Shown here: positions 31,746 to 44,164 of the stretch, piece by piece
Layout of the letters: the number at the start of each line of letters is the position of its first letter
Numbering within the stretch: the stretch's first letter is position 1
Assembly: GCA_963989385.1 (NCBI GenBank)
Contig: OZ022515.1
Coordinates: 5,426,803 to 5,490,802, forward strand
Length of the DNA stretch: 64,000 nt
From: Ctena decussata
Lineage: Eukaryota; Mollusca; Bivalvia; Lucinida; Lucinidae
Direction of reading: 5' to 3'
The notes under the pieces: generated by a model
What the model was told of the DNA's origin: nothing
Databases searched by the model: none
What the model saw: the letters and a program-made list of their open reading frames with translations, nothing else
Translations under genes and position numbers: made by a program

Positions 31746-33100
31746 GGCTTCCTTAACACCAGATACCTCAAACCAGTATGTAGCATTGTCAATTTTTATT
31801 CTTGGTGTGTTTGTCGAAGTTGTTGAAATCTTGTATGGCAAGCTCAAAATAATATACAGAATTGATGATTGCTGAGTTAATCACAGACAAACACCAATGT
31901 GTATGAACCAGCCAATACAAATATCTAAGTCTTTTTAGGCTGTGACTTGTCTCCCAATCAGATGTGCCGGATTACAGTTAAAATCTCCTAAAATGTATAA
32001 AATGAAAAATGATTTTTCAGTTATTCATTTTTACAGTACATGCAAATGCATGCACATGTAACATGTACCAAAAACACCTGAATAGCTCACCTAAGTCAAA
32101 AGGTCAAAGGTCAACCTAGGGTCACCATTTGAACAAATCCGAGAGTATATTAATTTCAAATGCTGTGTACATGTACCAAGTTTCAGTGTCATGGGTCATT
32201 TGATTGTGGAAGCTTTGTAACGATATGTGCATGACAGCCATATTGGTTACCAGGAAAAATTCGAAGTTGGTGAAATATGAGTGACCTTGATCAAAAACTG
32301 ATACTGACCTCTGTTACTCAATAAACTTCAAGTAGCCATTTATTTGACTGTACATACAAACTTTTATACCAAAGGTTTCAATAAATTCAAAGATATCTCA
32401 TTAAATTGCAGAAATTTCTCAAGCATTAGGAAGCACACGTCTGACCTATGAGTTATCTGTAAAAAGGCCAAGATCAACTCAGGGTTATCATTTCAACACG
32501 GAAGTGCCATTTAAATAGAGACAAAATCTACAGTCCAGTGAGACTCGAATGATCTGTGAGTCTATGAGCCAAGGTCTGAAGCACCTAACCACTTACTTAC
32601 ACTAGGTAACTGGGATGCAAACTGGGTTAACTGGGATATGCTTCATTCACACAGTTGGTACTTGTCTGACTCACTCTACAGTGTAGAAAAATTGCCATCA
32701 GAGATGGCAAATCCCCCAACTGAACCCTGGGCCTTGGTAAAAAGGGTGCACTTCAAAACTCATATAAATAATATATTGTCATTCTTTTATGCTTCTGACT
32801 GACATTATCTGTTTAACAGATGCATTATTATCTTATACTCAGACTTAAACATTATGCTTGACTTTTATTTATAAAGAGGTGAAATCTCAAACAGCCACCA
32901 TGTACACAGATGTATAGCATATGATACACTCAACATTTGATTGTGTGCAGAATAATTTCTATTTAGCACAAACCCTACAAACCTAATTTTGAGCTCTCAA
33001 CTAGGTGAATTTGGACAAAAAATCCAAATCTGGAAAAAATATATTTTTGTTAAATGGTTTTGTAGTGGGTTAGGGGTGATTGGGTGGGGGGATTTTTTGA
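31746..33100. other. Block B interior, no gene
   Basis: Counterpart of 16,711-18,045, differing by scattered substitutions and a few short indels. No gene seen. Confidence 0.5.
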
Positions 33101-33363
33101 CTGATTTAGTGCTTACCGTCCACGGTAAACAGCTATGGTCATGTCGGGACGGTCAGTAAACCTAACATCACTACTCCTGGGCAGGTTTAGACTAGAGCAT
33201 AGACCTCCTAAGCCGTTAACCATTACTAAGTGCTCCTCTTTCACCAGTAGCTGCCCTTCTTGAATCAGCAGATGGAGAAATGAAAGTAAGTGGCTGGAAT
33301 GGGCATCAAACCCAGGACCTCTGGCTTATAAGTCACATGCCTTACTGACTACACTACCCGGCC
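33101..33363 (-). repeat. SINE family A, copy 2
   Basis: Counterpart of 18,046-18,327 with the same orientation. It shares the insertion site, so the SINE predates the block duplication. Confidence 0.75.
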
Positions 33364-34555
33364 CAGCTCAGCATAAAAGAAACAAATTTTAAGAAACTGG
33401 CCTTACCAGGAACATGTAGAGAAAACCAACAAAGTGGTTGTGCAGGGATAAAGACTAACAGGGGTCCAGTTGCCCAAGGCCATTAAACGTTGGGCTGGGC
33501 CCCTGAAATTTGGAAGAAAATGCCCATAACCCTAATATTAGATTCTGAATTTTGGCATAATCATTAGTCTTTATCCCTGTTGTGCGCGCAGTGCAGACTT
33601 ACTGTCGCGTCAGCCTATTCAGCGCATAGGCTTAATCGGCGCAAGTTACGTAACGTAATTTACCGTTAAACATGTGTTGATAATTTTTGTCGGCTGTTAT
33701 CCAAGCAGTCCTTCAAACGGAGATCTTTATATGCGGTAAAGAAGATCATGTCTGTCCAGAGGGGTTAGTTGCACTTGGTTTTATGCAGATATTTGCAAAT
33801 GCTACTTGCAGCTCGGCATATGTTGAATACACACCGTATTTCGCAATCTTTGTTTACAAACACAGTGGCTCTGAGCACACATCACGAATGTAGGTCAACT
33901 CGCTTCAGCAGCACTTGTAATTTGTAAATAATAGTTATCACTCTTTGCATGCCCTGCATAAATCATTAAATGCACATAGTAAAGAAGTGAATTATAAAAT
34001 AACTCACTCAGCTAATATCCAAAGGATCATGATTTAACACTGCTAAAGAAAATAGTTGTTGAAGCTCCTTCTGCAGCCCACAGAGTGATGTCATGAGTAT
34101 ATTCTGTTTCACAAATTAGCCCATTATTTATGTCAGGAATAAGACATTTTCAGAAGCTGCGTCGAATTGGCCAACAAAAATGGGGTTCCTCGTGCACAAT
34201 GGTACATGAGTTTTGAGTTTCTTTTCATATTGTGATCAATACCAGATGGTGGATTTGAGAGGAAATAAAGGGTGATTATTGTACTTTATAAACACAATAT
34301 CTGTTGTTTATTTCTTACCGTTCTTATTTACACAGTTAACAATTCTTTGTTTAAGTGCGCCGAATAGGCCGACAGCACTGTCAATCAGCATCTGCCCAGT
34401 CTTCAGGTCTCATCAGAGTCTTCGCCGTGTGCCTAAATGGTTGTTGTTGTTGTTTTCTTTCTTTCTTCCATTTACGCCTTAGCCCCCGAAGGGGACACAG
34501 ACGGTGTACTTTTGTCCTGTGTTGCAGGATGAAAGCCTAGGTATAGCCATGTAGG
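33364..34555. other. Block B interior, no gene
   Basis: Counterpart of 18,328-19,679. It includes the split foldback MITE with its nested AGGGATAAAGAC element (about 33,420-33,610). No gene. Confidence 0.5.
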
Positions 34556-34780
34556 TTTAGTAGGGATCTTTAACCTGCACAGGGGATGACTCTCCCTGCA
34601 CAGGGGGCCTCCAGTTAACGTCCCGATCCGAAGGACGGCACACTTGTTAGCATCATCCCTGCAAATAATGCTAGAAAAACGCGTTCAGACATAGGAAGAT
34701 TTCGCCTCGGGCGGGATTCAACCCACGACCTCTGGCTTCAGAGTCAAGTGCACTAACCACTGAGCCACCGCGCTTCTCCT
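34556..34780 (-). repeat. SINE family B, copy 2
   Basis: Counterpart of 19,680-19,905. One base is lost in the B box (GATTCAACCC against GATTCGAACCC on the plus strand), which confirms this copy has no tRNA function. Confidence 0.78.
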
Positions 34781-34814
34781 AAAGGTAAACCGTGTAAGCA
34801 GGTCGTGTAAGCAA

Positions 34815-34920
34815 GCTTCATGCGGACAGCGAATCTGATCAGACCGGGCGAATGCCCAGGCTGATCTGAGTCTCCGCTGGGCGCACTTGCCCCTTTGTTG
34901 GTTTTGTCGTGTCCTGGCTC
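34815..34920. mobile_element. Half of a foldback MITE, copy B
   Basis: Counterpart of 19,935-20,042, with the terminal CGCGGCTC changed to CCTGGCTC. Confidence 0.75.
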
Positions 34921-35258
34921 AAATCTGAAATCACAGTCATATCAAACGTATAGGGTTTGGTATGAATGATCAGGGTACCATTCAGTTGACCGAAGACTAG
35001 TTCAAGCGATACACCATCGTGACTGAACAGCGAACCTCCTGTGGTACGAAACGGATAGGATACGAGCACCAGTACTGATGCATTTTCCTCTTCGATTTCC
35101 TGAATATTTCATAAACAAGATAGCTGCACACTCTCCACTGAGACTGCCTATAACGTACAGGCCTAGTTCAAATGATTTCTGTTCTTACCAGCTGATAAAC
35201 AACCTGTTTAAATCAATAAATCCTCTTTGAAGCGACGAAATATTACCAATGGCCGATC

Positions 35259-35869
35259 GGTTACCCTAAATTGCGAAAAGGACTCCTTTTCGCGAAAAGG
35301 ACTTCCCTGTTACGAAAAGGACTCTAAATATTGATTGTATGGGGAACACAGGGATTATTTTTGCTATATCTGGCTGTGAATTTATCCATGGCATCTATTT
35401 CAAACAAATATTTAAAACGGTTATAATACTTTTGATATTGTTGATGTTTTATTCTGTAAGGTATATTCTGCGTTAAATACACGTCAGATAGGACTTTTAA
35501 GATGACTTATTATGAAAAGAACCCATTAATGATTTAGTATATATATTTAGTCTAAATACTATTTATTGCCTTTACCTTGATTAGCTTTTTTCCAAATATC
35601 ATGATAATTTCAGCAGGTTCTTTTCACAATGGAAATAGCCCTTTTGGACATTTAGTTAAAATAAGTCTACTGCTACAAATAAACAACTCTACTGAATTAA
35701 TCATCATTTTTTGTAGAAAACTGGTCAAAATCGATACCAAAATTAATTTTCCAATCAGTTACAGCAAAAATAATCTCTATATTCCCCATATGATTAACAG
35801 TATGAGTCCTTTTCGTAACAGAAAAGTCCTTTTCGCGAAAAGGACTCCTTTTCGCATTTTAGGGTAACC
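35259..35869. mobile_element. 611-bp TIR element with CCTTTTCGCGAAAAGG arms
   Basis: Present in copy B only. Ends GGTTACCCTAAA and TTTAGGGTAACC (one extra base in the right arm). The arms are about 65 bp and repeat GCGAAAAGGACTCC and its inverse, so each arm is itself palindromic. Copy A has the empty site AATGGCCGATTG. In copy B ATGGCCG lies on both sides, giving a target duplication of 8-9 bp. The 96-codon frame inside has no domain. Superfamily not assigned. Confidence 0.85.
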
Positions 35870-36154
35870 CATGGCCGTTGAAAATAGCCGCGTTGCCGAG
35901 CGGTATCATGTAATCAACTTGGCCTATGAAATTCTTTCCTGCCGTCGCCAAGGTAGATTGGTTCCTTACCTAATAAGTAGTCATATCTATTGATTATTGG
36001 CCAACATGGGACCAGTTTATCGCGAAAGGTAGCCGAGGTGGACTGAATGGGTGAAATCTGAGGCGTGCTCCTTGCTTGATCATCGCAAAAGCATTAAAAT
36101 GCAAGCGTTTTCTCGATCTTGCGCCTATGGGGAGCACGACAAACGAACTAACAA

Positions 36155-37180
36155 GAAACATCTTTAAAAAAGATAATTGTCGAAGATGAAATTCGTTTTT
36201 TAGTCATGTCAGGACGGATCCACCGCTTCCTGGGTATTATCAGTACTTTTGTAAAGTAAATGTGTCTTGTTCAAGGGCAAAAAATGATTCCCGAGTGAGA
36301 ATTATCGTGATCAGCCTTGGTCGAGTTCGATTACAACTATGGTCTGGCGATAGTATGTCATGGAAGAAGCGGGTCAACTCGGCCTGCTTTCTGTAAGCCT
36401 GGGGTCTTCACGGCTCCTGGGTCAACTCGGCCGCCATTCAACTCGTCCGGGTCATTTCGGCCTGCTGTCATTTGCATCCTCGCCCCAACCTATGAAGATG
36501 GGCTGTGCCAGGAATGAACGGAAACACAATAAACGAATAGAGTTTGTTGGGTTGTTGATTTAATAAGAAGTCCTTCAAAATGGTGGAAAAAACATGAATT
36601 AATTTAAAGGGCAACCCAATAATCCCTCATCGGATAACTGCAACTGCAGCTAGACCATTGTAACGGGACGTTCCGGGCCTACAATAATACAATGGCGCTG
36701 GGATAGACGGACCAAGGTGCAGGGCAATTATATTTAAATTGTTTAATGCCGGAGTTTAAGATTGGGGTGCTTTACCCTGTGAGATTTTCTGTAGTATAGG
36801 GGCGAAATAAGAGCAAGGTTGTTACCATCAGCTAATCATCACAGGTCTCTGAAATGTAAAAATTACGTTTCTGTAGGTGGGGGTTGTGGATACAAATGAC
36901 TGGCGCATAGATATATAACCATGCGGCTCCATGGCCAAAACTGATGTTTTCCTTACTCATTTTCATACAACTTCGATATCCTAGTTTATTTGCCACAAGT
37001 AAGATTTAATGGCATGACTGAACTGCAAAAATACCGATACCTCACCAGGAGCTAGCTGTAACCGGGGGAACACTTATTAAAAGTCTATTTCTTAGCTTTT
37101 TCTGCCTCATATTTTCATAATTTTCCCTGACTTCGTTTGGCCCAATTGCTAAGGGAGTGAATTCGTGAATTTGTGAGTGA
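36155..37180. other. Unassigned region
   Basis: Follows the end of block homology. It holds a short SINE-A-like stretch (TTTTTAGTCATGTCAGGACGG at 36,200) and a short GGTCAACTCGGCC / GGTCATTTCGGCC repeat (36,370-36,470). No gene was recognised. Confidence 0.4.
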
Positions 37181-37519
37181 GTGAGCGTGTGTGCAATTGA
37201 GCGAATGAGTATCAAGATAAGCCTGCATCGAAATAATTCCTTATCTAGAAAATTTTATCGCCGATGCAATGAATTGGTTTCAAAACTCAATGTCAGGTTA
37301 AAATCACTTTCACATGAAGGCCTATCGGAACCAGAATTTTATGATGACTTAGTATACAAATTCAAAAAGATATGGGGTATGTCTGATTTTTTTGTTCAGC
37401 TTCGAAAAAGTAGTTTTTTTGTTCTCATTGTATTTTGTTCAGTGCTAGCACTAACCATCAAAATCAGGAAGTCATATGACTTCCAAGGTTTGTCATTTGG
37501 AAGTCATGCTGAAGGATAG
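37181..37519 (+). pseudogene. Fragment of a repeat-associated ORF
   Basis: A 112-codon frame whose middle (SLSRKFYRRCNELVSKLN then LSEPEFYDDLVYKFKKI) has the composition of a real protein and resembles a conserved stretch I have seen in many unannotated, probably transposon-borne proteins of molluscs and cnidarians. After Lys-Lys-Ile the frame degenerates into a low-complexity hydrophobic tail. I cannot name the family. A GTGAGTGAGTGAGC run precedes it. Confidence 0.35.
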
Positions 37520-38118
37520 ACTTGGTTTCTTCCAGAATGTCCATATTTATATTGCTTTCTCCTTCATTAATGGGTGAAATACCATTATTACAACAAATTT
37601 AACTCATTATTTAAGTCAATATTCACTTTATAAATGGTAGGTTATGATAAAAATTGGAAGTCACTGACTTCCTGGCATTCAGTTTTAGAAGTCACAGACC
37701 CCCAGACTTCCACTAGTGGAAGCACTGTTAGTTTCTTTGTAATTTTAGTTAGAAATACTTCAGTTGTTAAAGAAGACTGATTTCTGGCGCGGCAGATCGA
37801 AAGCGCGGTGCGGTTATGGCTTTCATACTAGACCTTTAAATACACGATTGGAAAACTCGAATGCGCCTGATCTACGGCTGCTCAAACGGGTCATAAAATT
37901 TGCACATACACTTTTCGTCATTCGTTATTATTGAATAAAACGCGTCTATCCGCAAATAACAGCGATTAAATTAAAAAGGAAACGAAGCCAGAATAAAGTT
38001 TATATTTATAAAACGTCATTTTAAAACTGTTTCTTTTCACAAATGGTAGATTGTGTTTATTATCCCCCATACAATAAAAACCCGGATGCAGGTCATGCAT
38101 GCTCTGATATGTCTACGA
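37520..38118. other. Unassigned region
   Basis: No gene. A short AAGTCATATGACTTCC palindrome and repeated GGAAGTCA words occur at 37,470-37,720. Confidence 0.4.
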
Positions 38119-38187
38119 CAAACAACCTCAGCCTATAGTCGTGCGTTCCGCACGACGACGCTTTGCGTCGTCGGGAACGCACGTATT
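38119..38187. repeat. Hairpin like the end of block A
   Basis: AACAACCTCAGCCTATAGTCG, then GTGCGTTCCGCACGACGACG, CTTTGCGTCGTC and GGGAACGCACGTATT. It matches 22,251-22,317 with few changes. It may mark the true right end of block B, 2 kb beyond the homologous part. Confidence 0.65.
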
Positions 38188-38413
38188 AGCATACTTGTAA
38201 GTGTAAATATGAAATCAGAGTACCCCTGTAAAACTGTTATGTTTGGAGGACAGTTTGATTAACTATTTTCAGTATTTAATTTTCTCTTCACTACAGCCGG
38301 TGTTGTGCCTTGTGGCGGTCATAAAACGTCACACAGTACACCATCATAGGGAGATCATACATTTTCTGGTTCTATGGAATCATTGGCTGATTGATTTTAA
38401 GTCAGTTTGAAAA

Positions 38414-38544
38414 CAGGCCTCGAGGTTATTAACTTTTTTTTTCGTGCTCAACTAATCTGAGCATGAAATGTTCCCTACTGATAAATATTAAAATGGCTAC
38501 TAATGTTGGTATTTTCATATTCATAAGCAGAGAAAGGTTCATAC
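38414..38544. mobile_element. Left part of a GCTCAGC MITE split by the LTR element
   Basis: Starts GCCTCGAGGTTATTAAC and runs through CTGATAAATATTAAAATGGC to AAGCAGAGAAAGGTTCATAC, where the LTR element begins. The rest is at 55,386-55,835. ATAC is present on both sides. Confidence 0.82.
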
Positions 38545-41124
38545 TGCAGTAACCCTAGCTCAGTAGTTTGTCAGGATATTAGGCACGAGTCTTAGTTTAG
38601 CCAGGATACTACAGTTGTGAGTTCGTTGGAGCTGGACTGATTGTTGTAGGAGTAGAAAAGATAAACAACTCTATTTCACTTTTTCACCTTTTACCCCAGA
38701 TTTAGGAATCACAAGTTATTACAGTTATTATTTAGGCATGTAGTTAAATTAGGCGTATAATAATAGGTTCCTTAAACAATTTAGTGCAGCTGAACAACTT
38801 GGAAAGATCTACTTTGACCATTTTGGTAGATGGTTTAGAATATATCTGAAGATAATTTCATGTTGACCTGAAACTTGTCTTCAAAGCTCTTTATTTTCAC
38901 TACAAACGACCATTTCATTTCAAGTTTCTTTACATTATTAAAAATATCTATTATATGAGCAAATGTAAATCCGTCTCTCCATAGAATGTAAGCTTTAGAA
39001 AGCTCTAAATTTTAATTTATTTCGCTTGAGACCAAGGAGACAGTTTCAACAGTGCAGAAACAATAGAAATGACGTCATAACTATAAACTTAAAACGTTAT
39101 GACGTCACTTTCTGTAAGCAGCGCCACCTAGTAGTAAAAGGTCATACAGACAAAGGAGTATCAAATTGCTACAATCGTACAAAATTTTGAAAAGTTCCCT
39201 CGATAAATAAAGGAGTAACACCAATTTCAACAAAAGCTGTCGCCTGAAAGCATAGCTTGCATGAATTGGTGCTTGCCAACCGCACAGTAGCAATGGTGGT
39301 ATTGCTTGCTATGCATAAAACTTCAGGCAAGCATGTCGATAATGACAACACATTTATAAACATATTAAGCTGTCTCAGAAATGTCTTAAACTGAGATTAA
39401 AATAAAAAAATATCCACATGAAATTTCAAAGTAAATGAGCATTAGGTCAAGGAACTGAGGGGTTGGGATGGGGTGGGATGGGAGTGGATATATAAAAACC
39501 CTGAACCGTTATCTAACACAGTCCAATTATGAGCATCAATTGAGTCCATCCTGGCACTGTGAAATTATGTCTTTATAAATATAAAATTTTAACCAAAGTC
39601 TTTATGACAAAATTCTTAGCTGATGACCTTGACTTCAAGGTCATCTAGTGGGGTAAGTATATAGTGTTTTTAAAAAAAACTCGAAAAAGTGTCTTACATC
39701 AGTTAAAGTTTAAATTAAATCTCTGCCAAGCATTATGAATCAGTATGCAATTAGAATAAAGGCCAAAATATCCTAAGTCCCTGACCTTGACATCAAGGTC
39801 ACTGAGCGGGTGTAGGGTAGTACTCTGTAACACTTTGGACTAATATCTAACAACAAAGTTACAAAGTTGATTTTAACAAATAGTACATTCCCTAAAAGAT
39901 CCTTATAATCTGACCCGGTCATGCAGGAGAGAAGCCTTATGAATAAATATTTTTACATGCAGGTGAGAATGCTTATATTATTTTGCATACCCCAACTAAA
40001 CCTTATAAAAGTTCACCTTTTCCCTAGAGTGGGCTCAACTATGACAATGGTTACTGAGAACCAACAGGTAGTATGGGAGCCGACTATAGGTATGCTGCTC
40101 CAGATCAGGGGCTGCTCCGGATCAGGGTTTGCTCCAGATCCGGTGCTGCTCCGGATCGGGAGTTGTAACAATGGAAGAAGGTAAGTACAGAATGCTATTT
40201 CAAAGTGAAGCCTAAAGACACAACTCCCAGAGCTAAGAAACAGGTACAATGACCAGCATGGGCTCTGGAGTTGTGCTCCGGATTTGGTGTTACAATTTTA
40301 TAAATTTATGTGTGGGGATAAACATGATAGTAGTTTGACATTAATGCACCATAGTATTAACGAGAGAGTGTGTTCACCACCTTAAACCTTAAGAGAAAAA
40401 TATTGAGTTGGAGCAAGGTAACCACAGTGGGTGGAGACTGGTTAACCTACCCCAATCTGGTGCAGTCTGCTTATACTAGAGAATATTTATAAAATAATCA
40501 CCTCTCCAAACATATAACGGTTGGACATATTGACCCTCGATTGGTGCAGTTGGTCTAGCTAATAGGTTTCCCAATTGGGGCAGAAGTACAGCTATCTCCA
40601 GATCTGGCGCAGTTTCTCCAAGGGAGACAACTCAATGGGGCTCAGTCTACGAGAGACAACAGAGCAAACGAGAGTAACGCTAAAAACTTTCTTATATACC
40701 CTACGGGCGCGTGAAATGTGATGTCATCAAGACATTGTGACGACATAACTAAGAGCTATCATCCGGATCGCCTCGGGCATGTCCGTAGCAATGAAGCACA
40801 TACCGAAAAGTCCGAAACGTTCCGAATGACCAAATAAACACGCCATGGCCAAGAAGCTCGTCAATTAGAGAATTAAAAGTGATTAAGTAAAGATAAAAAG
40901 GACGTTTGAAAGAAAGTTCTCTATGGAAGGTTGCGAGAAAATGTCTAACTAACTGAACCATGCGGGATAGCCGCGTGGGTAATTCGTTGGTAAGAAAATA
41001 TGATGGTGAACACCTCCGTCGAAAATGCAAGTTGCCGAATCAATGTACATTGTACTATATACGGTGCGAAAGTGAAAGTAGAAATGTGAGCGAAAATATG
41101 AGCAGGCTGGTCACGGTGGTTACA
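38545..41124 (-). repeat. 3' LTR (element orientation), 2,580 bp
   Basis: On the plus strand it starts TGCAGTAACCCTAGCTCAGT and ends GGTCACGGTGGTTACA. It is identical in extent to the other LTR except for 1,070 additional bp at 38,785-39,854. I noticed one substitution (A at 40,758 against G at 55,018). It contains a GCTCCGGATC/GCTCCAGATC tandem motif (40,098-40,160) and a minus-strand TATATAAG (40,691-40,698). Confidence 0.92.
38785..39854. other. 1,070-bp segment present in only one LTR
   Basis: Follows CAATTTAG and precedes AAAGTTACAAAG; the other LTR joins these directly at 54,115/54,116. No target duplication or terminal repeats are evident. It contains two TGACCTTGACWTCAAGGTCA palindromes (about 39,626 and 39,782) of the sort seen in pearl-like cores. 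Either an insertion here or a deletion in the 5' LTR after integration. Confidence 0.85.
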
Positions 41125-41141
41125 ATGCCCCCTTCCTTATC
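41125..41141 (-). other. Polypurine tract of the large element
   Basis: On the minus strand AAGGAAGGGGGCAT abuts the 3' LTR, the expected position for plus-strand priming. Confidence 0.8.
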
Positions 41142-44100
41142 AAGGATTTGACCTCAAATAAGCGGGACAGACAGAGAAAAGCATGGATATGAGGACAGGA
41201 AGGCACAGCAACCAGAATAAATGAGAATAATTCTCTTTAAATTTGACCAAATTTTTGGGGTGAATTATGGAGCACGTGGCCAGCCAAACCATATGGCATC
41301 TCATTTCTACATTCTTTTTTTTTTTTTTTTTAAATAACACAACACAAATATAGTCAAACCTGCATTAAAACCTTGTCTGCATAATATGCTATTAGGAATA
41401 GACCACAATATTTGGTGCAATTAGTGTACAAGTCAAACAAGCACCTGTTAAGCCATTTAAATTTTCGGTAATCACTGTCTCTGATACAGGTTTGACCATA
41501 TTGCCATAAAGAAATGCAATACTCCACAAGCCGTTCCAAGTCAAGCTGACTTATAGAAATATCAAAACAACAAATATCGCCACTAAAACCAAACATTGGG
41601 TCTGAATTGGTTCACGAGGAAGGTCTGACAGATGTACTCTCACCAAGTTTGTGTGTCAATGTTAATTGGGAAATCCTGATCACCCCAGTGGCGCAAAGAT
41701 GGGGTCATACTCAACTCTCAGCAAAATCAAGTCACACAGATGGCCTATTCCAGGTGAACCAGTCAAAACCAATATTTTAACTGAGCAATGTAGCCAAACT
41801 TCTCAACATTATATTCTGGTCATGCACAATTTTAATAATTTACCAAGATCCCATCCCCAACGACTCTATTATTATAAACCAAGATGCGACAACTCCAGAT
41901 GTTTCACATCCCAAGCATCGGTGACCCTGAGGGGTGTGAAACCTCGGGTCCAAATGCTATGATAAGGTAATGTATTAAGCTACAAAGTCGTTGGTAATGG
42001 GGTACCCTCGAGAACCTAACACATCCTACATTCAAAAGTAAATCTAGTAATTTACTTTTAAAAATTTATAGCTTACAAAAACTTCTTGAGGCATGACCTA
42101 GTTAAATATTGAAATACGATACAATTTATACACAAACAGTTGTTTAAGGTTATTAAAGGTAGTTGAATTAAAAGACAATACCCTTCCACGAAAACCTTTA
42201 CAATGATGAAAAGGTTAGGATTAGTACTACAACTTTTCTACAACATAATCTTTGGGATCCAGGAATCTGCCAGCGAAACAGCCAGTGTCTTGCCCAGTAA
42301 GAGCCACAGAGCCATTTGCCCACTAGAAGTCACTGATGGCTCTGAGATAATATTATGAAGTCTGAAAAATGTCCCTCAAAGGATAATGTCCCTCAAAGGT
42401 GTGGCCTAGGCATGACACTGAACTGCAGTACAGTCGCACAGTCAAGACTTCTTACTTAAATGTTAACTATGGAGTTGCAATCAAACTGCTCCAGGTCAAG
42501 AACCAAATTCCAGATTATCATGCTGTATAGAATCTGTAGTACACTTAATCAATGTTTGTTAAAAACTGGTTAACGCAAATTGAAAATCACACCAAGTGGG
42601 ACAAATTCCCACAGAGTAAAACAAGATCTGAGAAAATCAGACGGTGGAATCAAATTTGAGGCAAAATCTCAGGATGTGAGACAAAAATCTCACCAAGATT
42701 AAATCTCACCAAGATAAATCTCACCAAGTGAGACAAAATCTCACAGTTTTCTCAGATCTTATTAATAAAAGGGAAAGAATCTTGAAAATCTTACTAACAA
42801 TAACCACAAGCCATGACATATAGTCTGCTTGTAGGAAAATCTCAAACTTGCTACCTTACATGAAACATATATGTTAGTCCCGAGTGCCATATCTGCCTAA
42901 AAGCTAGGTGCCTGACTTTCTAATCAGAACACTAAGAAGCTTCCCTTTTAAGGAATAATGGCGGAAAGGCAGAAATGGTACCTAGGTAAGTAAATTTCAC
43001 GTGGACAGGTTCATTACACACACACACACAAACACAAGTCTGTGAACTACAGCTCCCTTCAAAGGTTCAGAATGACTTGTTGTATAAAGTTCAAGTATTA
43101 TCAGGGAAGTCACAGGGTGTAAAAGCCTTATAAGGCCTAAAGCTAAGTGAGCTGGAATCCAAAGACTGTGATTAAAATGAACAGTTTTCAGTCATCATGT
43201 AAACATACATTTGTTTCAAATTTTTAAGAATTGACTTAAAACATCATTAAATATCATCATGTAACCTAACATGCTGGGATCCTTAGGATACTATTGATTT
43301 CAAGGCACCTGAACAACGAGGCAGGTTATCCAGTGTCCCAGAAATCTACATGAAAAGTACATAATAAATTTTAGGCATGTTATATTGATTAATGGCACAA
43401 AAAGATCCCAGTCTAAATCAACGATGAAACTTAGACAATGTTATTTGTAAAATACATGTATTATCAAGACTGCTTATTCCTATGTAATTATGCACAATTC
43501 AAAGAGAACTGTTATTGTTTTTCCTGCCATTTTCTATTACAGCACCACTACTAACATGACGGAATTCACCACTGCAGAACTAGACCAGCCTGTGTTGTCA
43601 AAGCTAGGTACCACTAACCACCGGAGCAAAGGTTGAGGTCTTACAAAGACAAAGGGGTATCAGAGCATAAGGGTGTCAAAAATCCAAGATGGGGGGACAA
43701 ACGATATGAAGCGGAGAGGGCTAGTGAAGGGTCAGACTATGGCAAAATTATCACATAGTACACAAGGAGGGTAAGGAGTAGGTATGCTTTGCTCCCATGG
43801 CAGTAATATATAATCCTGGAATAGTTTTGCAAGTACTTGACAATAGCTTAAGTTATGAACATTTATCTATAGAAATAGCAATTACTAGGAATGTAATAAA
43901 TTGCAAGTCTTAAGTATAATACAATGAAAAGAAAAACATCATATAATATGGCAATTATATAACAAAATCTGAATGTTCCAATTTGACTTGTTAAATATTG
44001 GTAAGATATTTGCTGGAGTAATGAATTATCCAGGAATGGTAGCCCTTCTGAGAAATTAAGTTAACCTAAGTTGCCTCCCTTACTCCGCATGAAAACAAGC

Positions 44101-44160
44101 ACAAGATGAGCCGATGCAGGGCCAAGAAGGGAAGAGGTATGACCAGGGCATATCACCAGA
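41142..44160 (-). other. Internal non-coding region between BTB gene and PPT
   Basis: About 3 kb without a recognisable gene on either strand. It contains an A/T run at 41,318-41,330, a short TCTCACCAAGAT repeat cluster (42,668-42,745) and a (CA)n run at 43,015-43,033. It may be the 3' UTR of the cargo gene or captured flanking DNA. Confidence 0.5.
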
Positions 44161-44164
44161 TAAG

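Larger units (their letters stand above)
23705..36154 (+). repeat. Large duplicated block, copy B
   Basis: Direct copy of 14,203-22,255, beginning TATGAATTAAATAGG with the 16-mer TATACGTGCGTTCCCA at 23,727-23,742. It is longer than copy A because of private insertions at 24,582-24,776, 25,771-28,157, 28,395-31,742 and 35,259-35,869. Homology to copy A stops at CGAACTAACAA (36,154). The terminal hairpin that ends copy A is found about 2 kb further on (38,119). Confidence 0.85.

Noticed and set aside
35577..35867. 96-codon ORF in the 611-bp TIR element
   Set aside because: It reads into the palindromic right arm, has no domain, and is AT-rich chance.
40749..41030. 93-codon minus ORF, repeated at 55,010-55,291
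   Set aside because: Inside the LTRs, no domain; duplicated by LTR identity. The interval probably lies in the promoter/U3 region.
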